A stretch of DNA of 64,000 nt, taken from positions 62,001 through 126,000 of the forward strand of contig NZ_LLZN01000127.1 of the NCBI RefSeq assembly GCF_001509795.1. The letters are read 5' to 3'. Position numbers and translations under genes: made by a program. Positions 8,941 to 17,585 of the stretch are shown here, piece after piece (within the stretch, counting starts at the first letter, position 1; the number at the start of each line of letters is the position of its first letter). The notes under the pieces were generated by a model, which saw nothing but the letters and a program-made list of their open reading frames with translations, did no database searches and was not told the origin of the DNA. This DNA is from Streptomyces sp. NRRL WC-3605. Lineage in GTDB: Bacteria; Actinomycetota; Actinomycetes; Streptomycetales; Streptomycetaceae.

Positions 8941-9192
8941 AAAGCGGGGTCGGTCCGGCGGGGGCGGCCATTACGGATGTCGGGCCGAGCAGGCAATATG
9001 GGCGGCAGAGCGGTTCACCCGGCACCGTGGCGGCACCCCTGCCGGCCGCCGGGCGTTCAGCCCGGATCTGGTTCGACGATCAAGGTCCGCAACGCGCCGG
9101 AAACGGTGGTGTGGTGGGATGCTCAGGTGCCCGACCGCCTCCCGCAGCACCGGGGACAGGCGGCCTGACCAGCAAGGATGGGGAAGCGGAAG

Positions 9193-10554
9193 ATGGACAA
9201 GCAGCAGGAGTTCGTGCTCCGGACGTTGGAGGAGCGCGACATCCGGTTCGTACGGCTGTGGTTCACGGACGTGCTGGGCTTCCTCAAGTCCGTGGCCGTG
9301 GCCCCCGCCGAGCTGGAGCAGGCCTTCGACGAGGGCATCGGCTTCGACGGCTCCGCGATCGAGGGCTTCGCCCGCGTCTACGAGTCCGACATGATCGCCA
9401 AGCCCGACCCGTCGACGTTCCAGATCCTCCCCTGGCGCGCCGAGGCCCCCGGCACGGCCCGGATGTTCTGCGACATCCTCATGCCCGACGGCTCCCCGTC
9501 CTTCGCGGACCCGCGCTACGTCCTCAAGCGCGCCCTCGCCCGCACCTCCGACCTGGGCTTCACGTTCTACACGCACCCGGAGATCGAGTTCTTCCTGCTG
9601 AAGGACAAGCCGGTCGACGGCAGCCGCCCCACCCCGGCCGACAACTCCGGCTACTTCGACCACACCCCGCAGAACATCGGCATGGACTTCCGCCGCCAGG
9701 CGATCACCATGCTCGAGTCCATGGGCATCTCGGTCGAGTTCTCCCACCACGAGGGCGCCCCCGGCCAGCAGGAGATCGACCTCCGCTACGCCGACGCGCT
9801 CTCCACCGCCGACAACATCATGACGTTCCGCCTGGTCATGAAGCAGGTGGCGCTGGAGCAGGGCGTCCAGGCGACCTTCATGCCGAAGCCGTTCTCCGAG
9901 CACCCGGGCTCCGGCATGCACACCCACCTCTCGCTCTTCGAGGGCGACCGCAACGCGTTCTACGAGTCGGGCGCCGAGTACCAGCTCTCCAAGGTCGGCC
10001 GCTCCTTCATCGCGGGCCTGCTGCGGCACGCCGCCGAGATCTCCGCGGTCACCAACCAGTGGGTGAACTCCTACAAGCGCATCTGGGGCGGCTCCGAGCG
10101 CACCGCGGGCGCCGGTGGCGAGGCCCCCTCGTACATCTGCTGGGGCCACAACAACCGCTCGGCCCTGGTCCGCGTCCCGATGTACAAGCCCGGCAAGACC
10201 GGCTCGGCCCGTGTCGAGGTCCGCTCCCTGGACGCCGGCACCAACCCGTACCTCGCCTACGCGGTCCTGCTCGCCGCCGGCCTCAAGGGCATCGAGGAGG
10301 GCTACGAACTCCCGCCCGGCGCCGAGGACGACGTGTGGGCCCTCTCCAACGCCGAGCGCCGCGCGATGGGCATCGAGCCCCTCCCGCAGAACCTCGGCGA
10401 GGCCCTGACCCTCATGGAGAACAGCGACCTCGTCGCCGAGACCCTCGGCGAGCACGTCTTCGACTTCTTCCTGCGCAACAAGAAGTCGGAGTGGGAGGAG
10501 TACCGCTCCGAGGTCACGGCCTTCGAGCTGCGGAAGAACCTGCCGGTGCTGTAG
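9193..10554 (+). CDS. glnA2: GlnA2-type glutamine synthetase-like ligase (gamma-glutamylpolyamine synthetase clade)
   Basis: 453 residues from ATG 9193; an in-frame ATG lies at 9178, but 9193 fits the usual length. The GS fold is complete: GFDGSAIEGFARVYESDM, a metal-ligand glutamate in THPEIEFFLL, the catalytic loop FMPKPFSEHPGSGMHTH, and GHNNRSALVRVP. The adenylylation loop of true GSI-beta (DLYEL, present in the glnA of this window) is replaced by DDVWALS, so GlnE cannot modify it there. In S. coelicolor the GlnA2 clade (SCO2241) is reported to glutamylate polyamines. Its 3' end is duplicated at 13667, and a strong hairpin follows it. Confidence 0.92.
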   Translation: MDKQQEFVLRTLEERDIRFVRLWFTDVLGFLKSVAVAPAELEQAFDEGIGFDGSAIEGFARVYESDMIAKPDPSTFQILPWRAEAPGTARMFCDILMPDGSPSFADPRYVLKRALARTSDLGFTFYTHPEIEFFLLKDKPVDGSRPTPADNSGYFDHTPQNIGMDFRRQAITMLESMGISVEFSHHEGAPGQQEIDLRYADALSTADNIMTFRLVMKQVALEQGVQATFMPKPFSEHPGSGMHTHLSLFEGDRNAFYESGAEYQLSKVGRSFIAGLLRHAAEISAVTNQWVNSYKRIWGGSERTAGAGGEAPSYICWGHNNRSALVRVPMYKPGKTGSARVEVRSLDAGTNPYLAYAVLLAAGLKGIEEGYELPPGAEDDVWALSNAERRAMGIEPLPQNLGEALTLMENSDLVAETLGEHVFDFFLRNKKSEWEEYRSEVTAFELRKNLPVL

Positions 10555-10556
10555 GG
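10467..10556 (+). repeat. 90-bp direct repeat, left copy (3' end of glnA2; candidate attL)
   Basis: The last 29 sense codons of glnA2 plus the stop region recur at 13667-13756, exactly 3200 bp away. There is one difference (T10486 versus G13686, changing Ser to Ala). Weaker similarity continues ~30 bp past the stop. The copies bracket a hydrolase/TetR/acetyltransferase segment. A direct repeat of a gene's 3' end around foreign-looking genes is the usual trace of site-specific integration. Confidence 0.85.
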
Positions 10557-10588
10557 GCGCGTCAGGGCGGTTCTTCTGCAGTTTCGGC

Positions 10589-10625
10589 GAGTGGGGCCGA
10601 CGGTCGCAGACCGTCTGCCCCACTC
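10589..10625 (+). terminator. Hairpin terminator after glnA2
   Basis: A 17-bp stem with one mismatch (left arm from 10589, GAGTGGGGCCGACGGTC; right arm 10609-10625) and a 3-nt loop, 35 bp after the glnA2 stop. No T-run follows, as is usual in Streptomyces. Confidence 0.75.
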
Positions 10626-11073
10626 CGTCGAGCGAGCCCCGGGCCGTCCCTGGGCCGTGGCGTCCATGTCCGCCGCGCCACTGTACGAACGACCTGGACG
10701 CCATGGTCCACGTCTGATCGGCTCTGCCCGGGGCGACGGTGGACGGGAGCTGGGGGAGTGGTGGGTGAGGCGAGCGTGAGGGTCCACGTCGCGTTTCATG
10801 GCCACGCTGCGTTCACCAGGCACGCTCCCGCCCCGCCAAGGCCGGGCCGAGGCGCACCCTGTGCTCGAACTCGCCGAGGTTCTCGCGGGCGGCGCGTGAG
10901 CGTCCGGGAGCGGGTGGGCGCAACAGTCCTTGCCCTGCCGGGTGTCGCGGCCTTCCACGATGGCGATGGCGGCGAGGGAGCAGCCCAGGACCAGCCGAAG
11001 GTGGCGTTGAGGGGGCCGAACAGGAGCAAGGCCCCCGTTGACGCCCCGCGAGTGGTTCCGGATGTCTCACCGG
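10626..11073. other. 448-bp gap without a convincing gene (left part of the accessory segment)
   Basis: Several short open frames occur on both strands but none has a ribosome site plus a recognisable domain. On the minus strand two frames in 10800-11030 show protein-like fragments (FGPLNATFGWSW in one, ENLGEFEHRVRLG in another). This may be frameshifted gene debris; no family was recognised. Confidence 0.35.
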
Positions 11074-12021
11074 CTACGCATCGGTGACGTCGGTCGCCGC
11101 CGGGTGGAGGGAGTCGATGTCCTTCATGAAGCTCAGCATCCGGGCGTTGACGAGGTCGGGGTGGTCGATCTGCGGCCCGTGTCCGGTTGCGGCGACGATC
11201 TCGGCTCGGGCGCCGGGAATCACCCGAGGGACGCGTTCGAGCTGCCGCTTCGGGTGCACCAGCAGGCTGCGCTTACCCATGATCAGGTGGAACGGCGTCC
11301 GGATGGAGCCCAGCTCGGCGTCGGACAACGGCAGTGGAGCGGGACGGCGTATCCGGAAGGCCTTCACGCCGGCCTGGATCCAGGCGCGCAGGTCCGGGTC
11401 GGATATGACCGGCTGTTCCAGCCACTTGGCCAGGGGTGGACGCAGCCGCTTGGGGGCGAAGGTGGCGAAGAGGCTGGCGAAGATCCAGACGAAGAAGCGA
11501 AGCCCGACCTTCTCCAGCCCGCCCGGGTCGAGGGCGGTGACCGAGGCGAGCCGTTCGGGTCGGCGGTGGGCCTGGTTGATGACGAGCCAGCCGCCGTAGG
11601 AGGAGCCGACGAGGTGGACCTTGCCGAGGCCGAGGGCGTCGAGGGCCTCGTCCATCCACTGGGCGGCCCGCTCGGGTTGCCACATCGGCTCGCGGTGGAC
11701 GCTGCGGCCCGGGTCGCCAGGGGTGTCAAGGGCGTAGACAGGGCGGTCGGCGCTGAGCGCGGCCGTGTTGGGGTACCACATCGCGGAGCAGCCGCCCGAG
11801 CCATGGACCAGGACGACCGGCGTGCGGGACTCGGCCACCGGGTCGGCGGGGCCGTACCTGTAGACGTGAGTCGTCCCAAAGGTCGTCTCCACGTCGGTCT
11901 CGGAGTGGATCGGTGCGCCCTTGGCGTAGAGCACCTCGCAGGCGGCGAAGTAGCGGTCGCGCAGCTGGTCGTTGACATAGCGGCCGATGTCGTGGCGGGT
12001 TCGGGGCGTTTTCTCGGGCAT
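11074..12021 (-). CDS. Alpha/beta hydrolase
   Basis: 315 residues from ATG 12021, behind a strong ACGGAGG site. Alpha/beta-hydrolase landmarks: the oxyanion strand VVLVHGSGGCSAMW, the nucleophile elbow LVGSSYGGWLV (Ser), an Asp region SLLVHP and the terminal His in AATGHGPQIDHPD. A long lid segment (FFVWIFASLFATFAPK) looks membrane-associating. Substrate unknown; such enzymes act as esterases, lactonases or haloperoxidase-like hydrolases. It is divergent from a tetR gene across a promoter with repeated GTACCAT half-sites, so that regulator likely controls it. Visibly less GC-biased than its neighbours. Confidence 0.85.
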   Translation of the reverse strand: MPEKTPRTRHDIGRYVNDQLRDRYFAACEVLYAKGAPIHSETDVETTFGTTHVYRYGPADPVAESRTPVVLVHGSGGCSAMWYPNTAALSADRPVYALDTPGDPGRSVHREPMWQPERAAQWMDEALDALGLGKVHLVGSSYGGWLVINQAHRRPERLASVTALDPGGLEKVGLRFFVWIFASLFATFAPKRLRPPLAKWLEQPVISDPDLRAWIQAGVKAFRIRRPAPLPLSDAELGSIRTPFHLIMGKRSLLVHPKRQLERVPRVIPGARAEIVAATGHGPQIDHPDLVNARMLSFMKDIDSLHPAATDVTDA

Positions 12022-12045
12022 GGGGTACCTCCGTGAGATCCACTT

Positions 12046-12088
12046 TTCGTAATACGAACGTACCATAATGATGGTACAGCGGTACCAT
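12046..12088. promoter_or_regulatory. Divergent operator array between hydrolase and tetR
   Basis: Three half-sites follow one another: GTACCAT (12060-12066), ATGGTAC (12071-12077) and GTACCAT (12082-12088), starting exactly 11 bp apart. They therefore form two overlapping palindromes on one helical face. A separate 13-bp perfect palindrome TTCGTA-A-TACGAA lies beside them (12046-12058). Position between divergent hydrolase and tetR genes indicates an operator, probably for the TetR protein encoded at 12162. Confidence 0.7.
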
Positions 12089-12161
12089 GAAAAGGTGCCG
12101 TCGAGCTGAACCGGACGGCGAACAGCAGCCATCACCCCGATCACGGCCGGAGACACCACGG

Positions 12162-12788
12162 ATGCCCAAGCGCGTGGACCACGATGAACGACGCACTCAG
12201 ATCGCTGAAGCACTCATTCAGGTCGCAGGGCGCCAAGGCCTGCACGCGGTCGGCATGCGCGACGTCGCCGCCGAGGCGGGCGTCTCACTGCGCCTGGTGC
12301 AGTACTACTTCGAGACCAAGGAGAAGCTGCTCTTCCATGGCCTCCAGCACCTGACCGACCGCTTCACCGCACGCGTTGACGCCCGCCTCGCCGCTGCCGG
12401 CCGGGACCCGGGCCCCCGCGCGACCATCGAGGCACTGCTGCTGGCCTCACTGCCAACCGATGCCGAGAGCCGCATCTTCCACCTTCTCTACAGCTCCTAC
12501 TCGATCCTGTCCGTGACCGACGAGGCCCTCGCCGCCCAGCCGTTCATCGACAAACCTGACGCCGCCGAGAACGCCCTCACCAGACTGATCCAACAGGCAC
12601 AGGAGACGGGCCAAGCCGATGCTGGAGCCGACGCCCGCACGGAGGCGATCAGCCTGCTTGCCATGACGGCAACCATGGGCACCAGCATCCTCGTAGGGCA
12701 GCGGACGCCGGAGTCTGCCATCGCAGCGCTCCAGTACCACCTCGACAGGATCTTCAACAGCAGCCGGACCGCGCCTACGGCCCGGTGA
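12162..12788 (+). CDS. TetR family transcriptional regulator
   Basis: 208 residues, starting MPKRVDHDERRTQIAEALIQ. An upstream in-frame ATG at 12087 is rejected because it overlaps the operator; GGAG precedes 12162. The HTH (about 28-50) contains MRDVAAEAGVSLRLVQYYF, followed by ETKEKLLFHGLQHL. The C-terminal helical domain resembles the TetR_C_6/BetI-like group. Divergent from the hydrolase and probably its repressor. Part of the 3.2-kb accessory segment. Confidence 0.88.
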   Translation: MPKRVDHDERRTQIAEALIQVAGRQGLHAVGMRDVAAEAGVSLRLVQYYFETKEKLLFHGLQHLTDRFTARVDARLAAAGRDPGPRATIEALLLASLPTDAESRIFHLLYSSYSILSVTDEALAAQPFIDKPDAAENALTRLIQQAQETGQADAGADARTEAISLLAMTATMGTSILVGQRTPESAIAALQYHLDRIFNSSRTAPTAR

Positions 12789-12948
12789 CACACGCGGGCC
12801 GTACCCAGCATCAATGCCCTCGACCAGCAAGACGTCCCCGTCGATGTGGTCGGCCCGAAGCCGCCTGCTTCCTTCGTTCGCCCCAGTACGACGACTCGAA
12901 CGTAGCCACCCGCCTTGCGGCGGCCAAGAACTCGGCGCTCGGTGCCCT

Positions 12949-13512
12949 TCAGCGCGGCAGCCCTGCGGCGTAGATCCAGTCGAAACCGTCGTACCCCGCT
13001 CCGTCGAGGTGCTCCGCCCGGGTCAGTCCAGCGCGAACAGCCACGCGTTGAGAGGCGATGTTGTCGGGCCTCACCCGGGCGATCAGAGGGAGGCCGGGAA
13101 CGTGGCGGAGCGCCCAGGCGGCGACGGTCGTTGCGGCCTCACTGGCGAAGCCCTGGCCCCAGGCCGAAGGGGCGAAGCGGTAGAAAAGATTGAGGACCTT
13201 CATGCCTTGCAGTTCCATGGGCTTGATCCCGCAGAAGCCCAACTGCAAGGCGGAGCCGTGGCGCCGGACGACCCAGTACCCGTACCCGCACTGCTGCCAC
13301 TGATCATTCCAGCGGCGATACAGTTCCCCGGCTTCGTCGAGCCCAGTGAGAGCGTCGGAGGGGTTGTGTAGACAGGCCTCAGGGTCACGGTGGATGGCCA
13401 AGATTGCGTCGATGTCGGCTTCGGTCGGACGCTGCAACGACAATCGGGACGTGTGCAGATGCTCGCTCGCAAGGCTCTGGTCACTCATGTGAAGATCGTA
13501 GAGCTGCGTCAC
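12949..13512 (-). CDS. GNAT family N-acetyltransferase (RimJ/RimL-like)
   Basis: 187 residues from GTG 13512, which has a good GGGGAGG site 5 nt upstream; an ATG at 13488 gives 179 residues but lacks one. The acetyltransferase_3 fold is evident: TSRLSLQRPTEADIDAILAI at the start, the acetyl-CoA binding APSAWGQGFASEAATTVAAWAL, and VRPDNIASQRVAVRAGL. Such enzymes acetylate protein N-termini, amino sugars or drugs; substrate not predictable. Last gene of the accessory segment, 155 bp before the right copy of the glnA2 repeat. Confidence 0.85.
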   Translation of the reverse strand: MTQLYDLHMSDQSLASEHLHTSRLSLQRPTEADIDAILAIHRDPEACLHNPSDALTGLDEAGELYRRWNDQWQQCGYGYWVVRRHGSALQLGFCGIKPMELQGMKVLNLFYRFAPSAWGQGFASEAATTVAAWALRHVPGLPLIARVRPDNIASQRVAVRAGLTRAEHLDGAGYDGFDWIYAAGLPR

Positions 13513-13666
13513 ACGGCCCTCCCCAGGTCCCGAGTGGCAAACATGCGGCGTAGCCGCCTGGGAGGCCGTGTGAGGGTCTCCCATGCCGTCGTCTCTGACG
13601 GCCGTTCGATCTCAGGCCAGCGCTGCGTCAACGACGATCGCGTGAGGTCGCTCCGGGCCGCCGTCA

Positions 13667-13756
13667 CTTCCTGCGCAACAAGAAGGCGGAGTGGGAGGAG
13701 TACCGCTCCGAGGTCACGGCCTTCGAGCTGCGGAAGAACCTGCCGGTGCTGTAGGG
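13667..13756 (+). repeat. 90-bp direct repeat, right copy (orphan glnA2 3' end; candidate attR)
   Basis: Encodes the C-terminal 29 residues of GlnA2 (ending FELRKNLPVL, then TAG) with no upstream gene, ribosome site or start. It is a pseudo-end identical to 10467-10556 except one base. A second, different hairpin follows it (13775-13800). If an element integrated at glnA2, this copy keeps the original downstream junction. Confidence 0.85.
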
Positions 13757-13774
13757 CGGGTCAGGTCGTTCTGC

Positions 13775-13800
13775 GATCGGCGGGGGTGCCTCCGCCGGTC
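13775..13800 (+). terminator. Hairpin after the orphan glnA2 end
   Basis: GATCGGCGG (13775-13783) pairs with CCGCCGGTC (13792-13800) with one wobble and an 8-nt loop. It may be the native glnA2 terminator, now separated from the gene by 3.2 kb. Confidence 0.45.
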
Positions 13801-13925
13801 GGTCTCTCGCCGGCCGCCGGTTTCGTGCTGCGCGTTCTGTCAGGGGTTCTAAGGGCCGTCTAAGGCTCGCTCATTAGGAAGGAGGCGTCAGATGAGCGAT
13901 GTAACCCCTATGCAGGAGGCCAGAG

Positions 13926-16073
13926 ATGGCAGTCGACGCAGCGCCGTCCGGGGAAGTGCCGGCCGGTCGGTTGGCGGGCCGGTGGGTGCCGTGGTTGGTG
14001 ATCGGCCTGTGGCTGGTGCTGGCGGTGGGCATGGTGCCGTTGAGCGGGAAGTTGAGTTCGGTCACGACCGACAGCGCCGCCGACACCCTGCCGGCCGGCG
14101 CCGAGTCCACCAAGGTCGCGGTACTGGAGGACAGTCTCCCCGACGGTGACGACAACGTGTTCGTCTTCGTGTACCACCGCGCCGGCGGAATGACCGACGC
14201 CGACCGTGCGACGGTCGAGCGGCACTACGACACCCTCGCCGAGCGGTACCCGCCGAAGGAGGCGGCCCAGGTCGGCGACGACGAGGGCCCACCGACGAGC
14301 CCTTCCGCCGACGGCGAGGCGATGATGTTCACCCTCGACGTGAGCACGGACTACGGCCCACCGGAGGAGATCGTCGGCCCGTTGCGGGACGCCGCGAAGG
14401 ACCGCCCCTCCGGTCTGGAACTCGACGTGACGGGCCCGGGCGCGATCGACGGCGACATGGACGCCGTCTTCGACGGCATCGACGTGCAGGTCCTCCTGAC
14501 CACCATCGTCGTCGTCACGCTCCTGCTCATCCTCACCTACCGCAGCCCGGTGCTGTGGATCATCCCGCTGGTGGCCGTCGGCGCGGCCGCGCTGACCTCG
14601 ATGGGGACCGTCTACCTGCTCGTCAAGGGCTTCGGCATCGTGGTCGACGACCAGAACTCGGCGCTGCTGACGATCCTGGTGTTCGGCGTCGGCACGGACT
14701 ACGCGCTGTTGCTCATCGCCCGATACCGGGAGGCGCTGCACCACCACGAGAACGTCCGGGTCGCGATGGTCCACGCGCTGCGCTCCGCGGCGCCGGCCAT
14801 CGTCGCGTCCGCGGCCACCGTGGTCGCCGGCCTGCTCTGCCTGCTCGTCGCGGACCTGAACAGCACCAGCGGGCTGGGTCCGATCGGTGCGGCCGGCATC
14901 CTGTGCGCGCTGGTGGCCATGCTGACGCTGTTCCCTGCGCTGCTCGTCGTGCTCGGCAGGCGGATCTTCTGGCCGGCCGTCCCGCGGTTCAGCACGACCG
15001 TGGAGGAGAAGCCGGGGCCATGGGGACGGCTCGGCACCGCCATCGGCCGACGCCGGTGGACGGCGACGCTCGGCTCGCTCGGAGTCCTCGGCGTGCTCGC
15101 CCTCGGGCTGGCGGCCAACACCGGTGTCCTGCGGGAGCAGGACCAGTTCCTGTCCGCGCCGGAGTCGGTCACCGGCTTCACCGTCCTCCGCGAGCACTTC
15201 CCGGAACTCGGCGGCCAGCCGATGACGGTCTTCACGCGGCCGTCGCACCAGGAGCGGGTGCTCGACGTCGTCAAGGACACCCCCGGTGTGGCCCTGGCCG
15301 TCCCGGAGCAGACCAGCGGTGACTGGGCCGGCATCTCCGTGTTCCCGAAGGACGCGCCGGACACCGTCGCGGAGTACGACACGATCAAGCGGGTGCGCAC
15401 CGCCGTGCACGCGGTGAGCGGGGCGGAGGCGATCGTCGGCGGGCCGAGTGCCGAGAACCTCGACACCGAGGTGACCACCGAGCGCGACGAGAGGCTGGTG
15501 ATCCCGCTGGTGCTCGCCGTCGTCCTGATCGTCCTCGGGCTGCTGCTGCGTGCGATCCTGGCCCCGCTGGTCCTGATGGCCACCGTGATCGTCTCGTTCG
15601 CCGCGGCCTTCGGCGGCAGCGTGTTCGTCTTCGACACGATCCTCGGGTTCAAGGGCGTCGACTCCTCGGTGCCGCTGCTGGCCTTCCTGTTCCTCGTCGC
15701 GCTCGGCGTCGACTACAACATCTTCCTGGCCAGCCGGGCCCGGGAGGAGACCGTGCGCCTCGGCACCGCAGGGGGCATGCTCAGAGCCCTCTCCGCCACC
15801 GGTGGCGTCATCACCTCGGCGGGCCTCGTCCTGGCGGCGACGTTCGCGGTCCTCGTCACCCTTCCGCTGGTGATGCTGGTCGAGGTCGGGTTCCTGGTCG
15901 CCTTCGGCGTGCTGCTCGACGCCCTGCTGGTGCGGTCGGTCCTCGTACCCGCGCTCACCCTGCTGATCGGCCGGCGGTTCTGGTGGCCGAGCCGCCTGTC
16001 CCGTCCGGCGGCGGAGCGGCCGGACGTCCGGCGGTCGCCCGCCGACGAGGAGGAGGCCGCGCTGCAGCGGTGA
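13926..16073 (+). CDS. MMPL family (RND superfamily) exporter
   Basis: 715 residues, one MMPL unit with 12 predicted helices in two repeats. TM1 (WLVIGLWLVLAVGMVPL) is followed by an extracytoplasmic domain (~40-180), a TM block from VLLTTIVVVTLLLILTY with the signature GTDYALLLIARYREAL, a second external domain, and a TM block with GVDYNIFLASRAREE. Relatives export lipids or antibiotics (ActII-3-like) using the proton gradient. ATG 13926 follows AGGAGG. Upstream a second AAGGAGG serves an out-of-frame ATG at 13892. It converges with a two-component system that may sense envelope state. Confidence 0.92.
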   Translation: MAVDAAPSGEVPAGRLAGRWVPWLVIGLWLVLAVGMVPLSGKLSSVTTDSAADTLPAGAESTKVAVLEDSLPDGDDNVFVFVYHRAGGMTDADRATVERHYDTLAERYPPKEAAQVGDDEGPPTSPSADGEAMMFTLDVSTDYGPPEEIVGPLRDAAKDRPSGLELDVTGPGAIDGDMDAVFDGIDVQVLLTTIVVVTLLLILTYRSPVLWIIPLVAVGAAALTSMGTVYLLVKGFGIVVDDQNSALLTILVFGVGTDYALLLIARYREALHHHENVRVAMVHALRSAAPAIVASAATVVAGLLCLLVADLNSTSGLGPIGAAGILCALVAMLTLFPALLVVLGRRIFWPAVPRFSTTVEEKPGPWGRLGTAIGRRRWTATLGSLGVLGVLALGLAANTGVLREQDQFLSAPESVTGFTVLREHFPELGGQPMTVFTRPSHQERVLDVVKDTPGVALAVPEQTSGDWAGISVFPKDAPDTVAEYDTIKRVRTAVHAVSGAEAIVGGPSAENLDTEVTTERDERLVIPLVLAVVLIVLGLLLRAILAPLVLMATVIVSFAAAFGGSVFVFDTILGFKGVDSSVPLLAFLFLVALGVDYNIFLASRAREETVRLGTAGGMLRALSATGGVITSAGLVLAATFAVLVTLPLVMLVEVGFLVAFGVLLDALLVRSVLVPALTLLIGRRFWWPSRLSRPAAERPDVRRSPADEEEAALQR

Positions 16074-16133
16074 GCGCGGCGGCCGTGGCGAGATCCGGGA
16101 GGGGGTTCCAGGCCCGTCCCGGATCTTCGCGGA

Positions 16134-17585
16134 TCAGCGCACCTCGGTGTCCTCCCCGGCGGTGCGCCGCGCGATCGGGGCGGGCGGGGCCGTGGCCGGA
16201 AGGTCGATCCGGAGCAGCGCGCCACCCCGTGCGGAGCGGGCGACGCCGGCCCGGCCGCCGTGGGCGTCGACGACCCGCTGCACGATCGACAGCCCCAGAC
16301 CGGATCCCGGCAACGCCCGTGCGCTGTCGGCACGGTAGAACCGGTCGAAAACCCGCGGTACGTCGGCGGCGTCGATGCCCGGCCCGGCGTCGTCGACCTC
16401 GAGCACCGCCGACGCGCCCTCGGCACGGAGCCGGACCCGGACCGGCTGGTCCGCGGGGGACCACTTGCCGGCGTTGTCGACGAGGTTGAGCACCGCCCGC
16501 TCGAGCGCGGCGGGGCGCCCGCTCACCCACACGGAGGTCACGTCGAGCGCGACCTCGACGTCGGGCACGCGGGAACGCGCCCGGGCCACCGCGGCCACCA
16601 CCACGTCCGCGAGGTCGAGCACCTCGGTGTTCTCGTCGCTGACGTCGCCGCGCGCCAGGTCCGTCAGCTCGGCGGCGAGGGTGCCCAACTCGGCCACCTG
16701 GGCGCCGAGATCGTTGAGCAGCCGGGTCCGGCTCTCCGCCGGCAGCGCGCTGTCCAGGGTGCCGCGCCGGTCGAGCCGGATCAGCAGCTCGACGTTGAGG
16801 CGCAGGCTGGTCAGCGGGGTCTTGAGCTCGTGGGCGGCGTCCTCGGCGAGCAGCCGCTGGGCCCGCCGGGAGTCCCGGAGCGCGGCGAGCATGTCGTTGA
16901 TCGACCGGATCAGCCGCCGGATCTCCCCACCGCCCTCGTCCGGGATGCCGGCGTCGAGGTCCCGGGTGTCCGCGACACGTACCGCGGCGGCGGTCAACCG
17001 GTCGATCGGTGCCAGCGCGGTCCGCGCCACGGTCCGCCCGACGATCGTGCCGACGGCCATGCAGAGCAGTCCGATCAGCAGCATGCCGAACCCGAACCGG
17101 TTGACCGGGCTGTCGTCGAGGGGGCGGGCCACCTGGACCGCGCCGTCGCCCGCCCGCAGCGTGTAGACGAGGTAGCCGTCCTCGTCACCGTCGTCCGCCT
17201 CCATCAGGTCGGCCGACGCGCCCCGCGCCACGCGCCCGGCCCGCTCGCTGACGGGGGGCAGCGTGGGTTGGCGGGCCGGCGTGCGGACCGAGCCGTCGGG
17301 CAGGACGACCCGCACCAGCCGACCGGATCCGGGATACGGCGGTAGCGGGACCCGGGCGAGGCCGGCGCGCTCCGAGTCGGTCGCCAGGACGCGGGAGTCG
17401 GCGCGCAGCTGATCCCCGACGCTGTCCCGCAGCTCCCGGTCCAGTAGCTCGCTGGCCACCTGGAAGGCCAGGAACACGCTGACCGCGATGGCCGTCGCCG
17501 CGATCACCGTCAGCCTGGTCCGCAGGGACCGCAGGCGCCACCATCGGGTGAGCCGGCGCGGTTCCCGGCCGTTGGGCCCGCTCAT
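16134..17585 (-). CDS. Sensor histidine kinase
   Basis: 483 residues. TM1 (about 24-44) and TM2 (about 164-184, [20 protein letters not shown]) enclose a ~115-residue external sensor. A HAMP domain follows, then the dimerisation/phosphoacceptor helix with His252 in [17 protein letters not shown]. The ATPase has an N-box ([12 protein letters not shown]), a G1 (DDAGPGID), an F-box (VFDRFYRAD) and a G2 (GSGLGLSIV). The ATG overlaps the response regulator stop by 4 bp (ATGA), so the pair is one operon with the regulator first. Ligand unknown; the adjacent MMPL exporter is a plausible target. Confidence 0.93.
   Translation of the reverse strand: MSGPNGREPRRLTRWWRLRSLRTRLTVIAATAIAVSVFLAFQVASELLDRELRDSVGDQLRADSRVLATDSERAGLARVPLPPYPGSGRLVRVVLPDGSVRTPARQPTLPPVSERAGRVARGASADLMEADDGDEDGYLVYTLRAGDGAVQVARPLDDSPVNRFGFGMLLIGLLCMAVGTIVGRTVARTALAPIDRLTAAAVRVADTRDLDAGIPDEGGGEIRRLIRSINDMLAALRDSRRAQRLLAEDAAHELKTPLTSLRLNVELLIRLDRRGTLDSALPAESRTRLLNDLGAQVAELGTLAAELTDLARGDVSDENTEVLDLADVVVAAVARARSRVPDVEVALDVTSVWVSGRPAALERAVLNLVDNAGKWSPADQPVRVRLRAEGASAVLEVDDAGPGIDAADVPRVFDRFYRADSARALPGSGLGLSIVQRVVDAHGGRAGVARSARGGALLRIDLPATAPPAPIARRTAGEDTEVR

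Noticed and set aside
12087..12161. An N-terminal extension of the accessory TetR protein from ATG 12087
   Set aside because: It overlaps the operator half-site, lacks a ribosome site and reads as non-conserved sequence; ATG 12162 fits TetR length.
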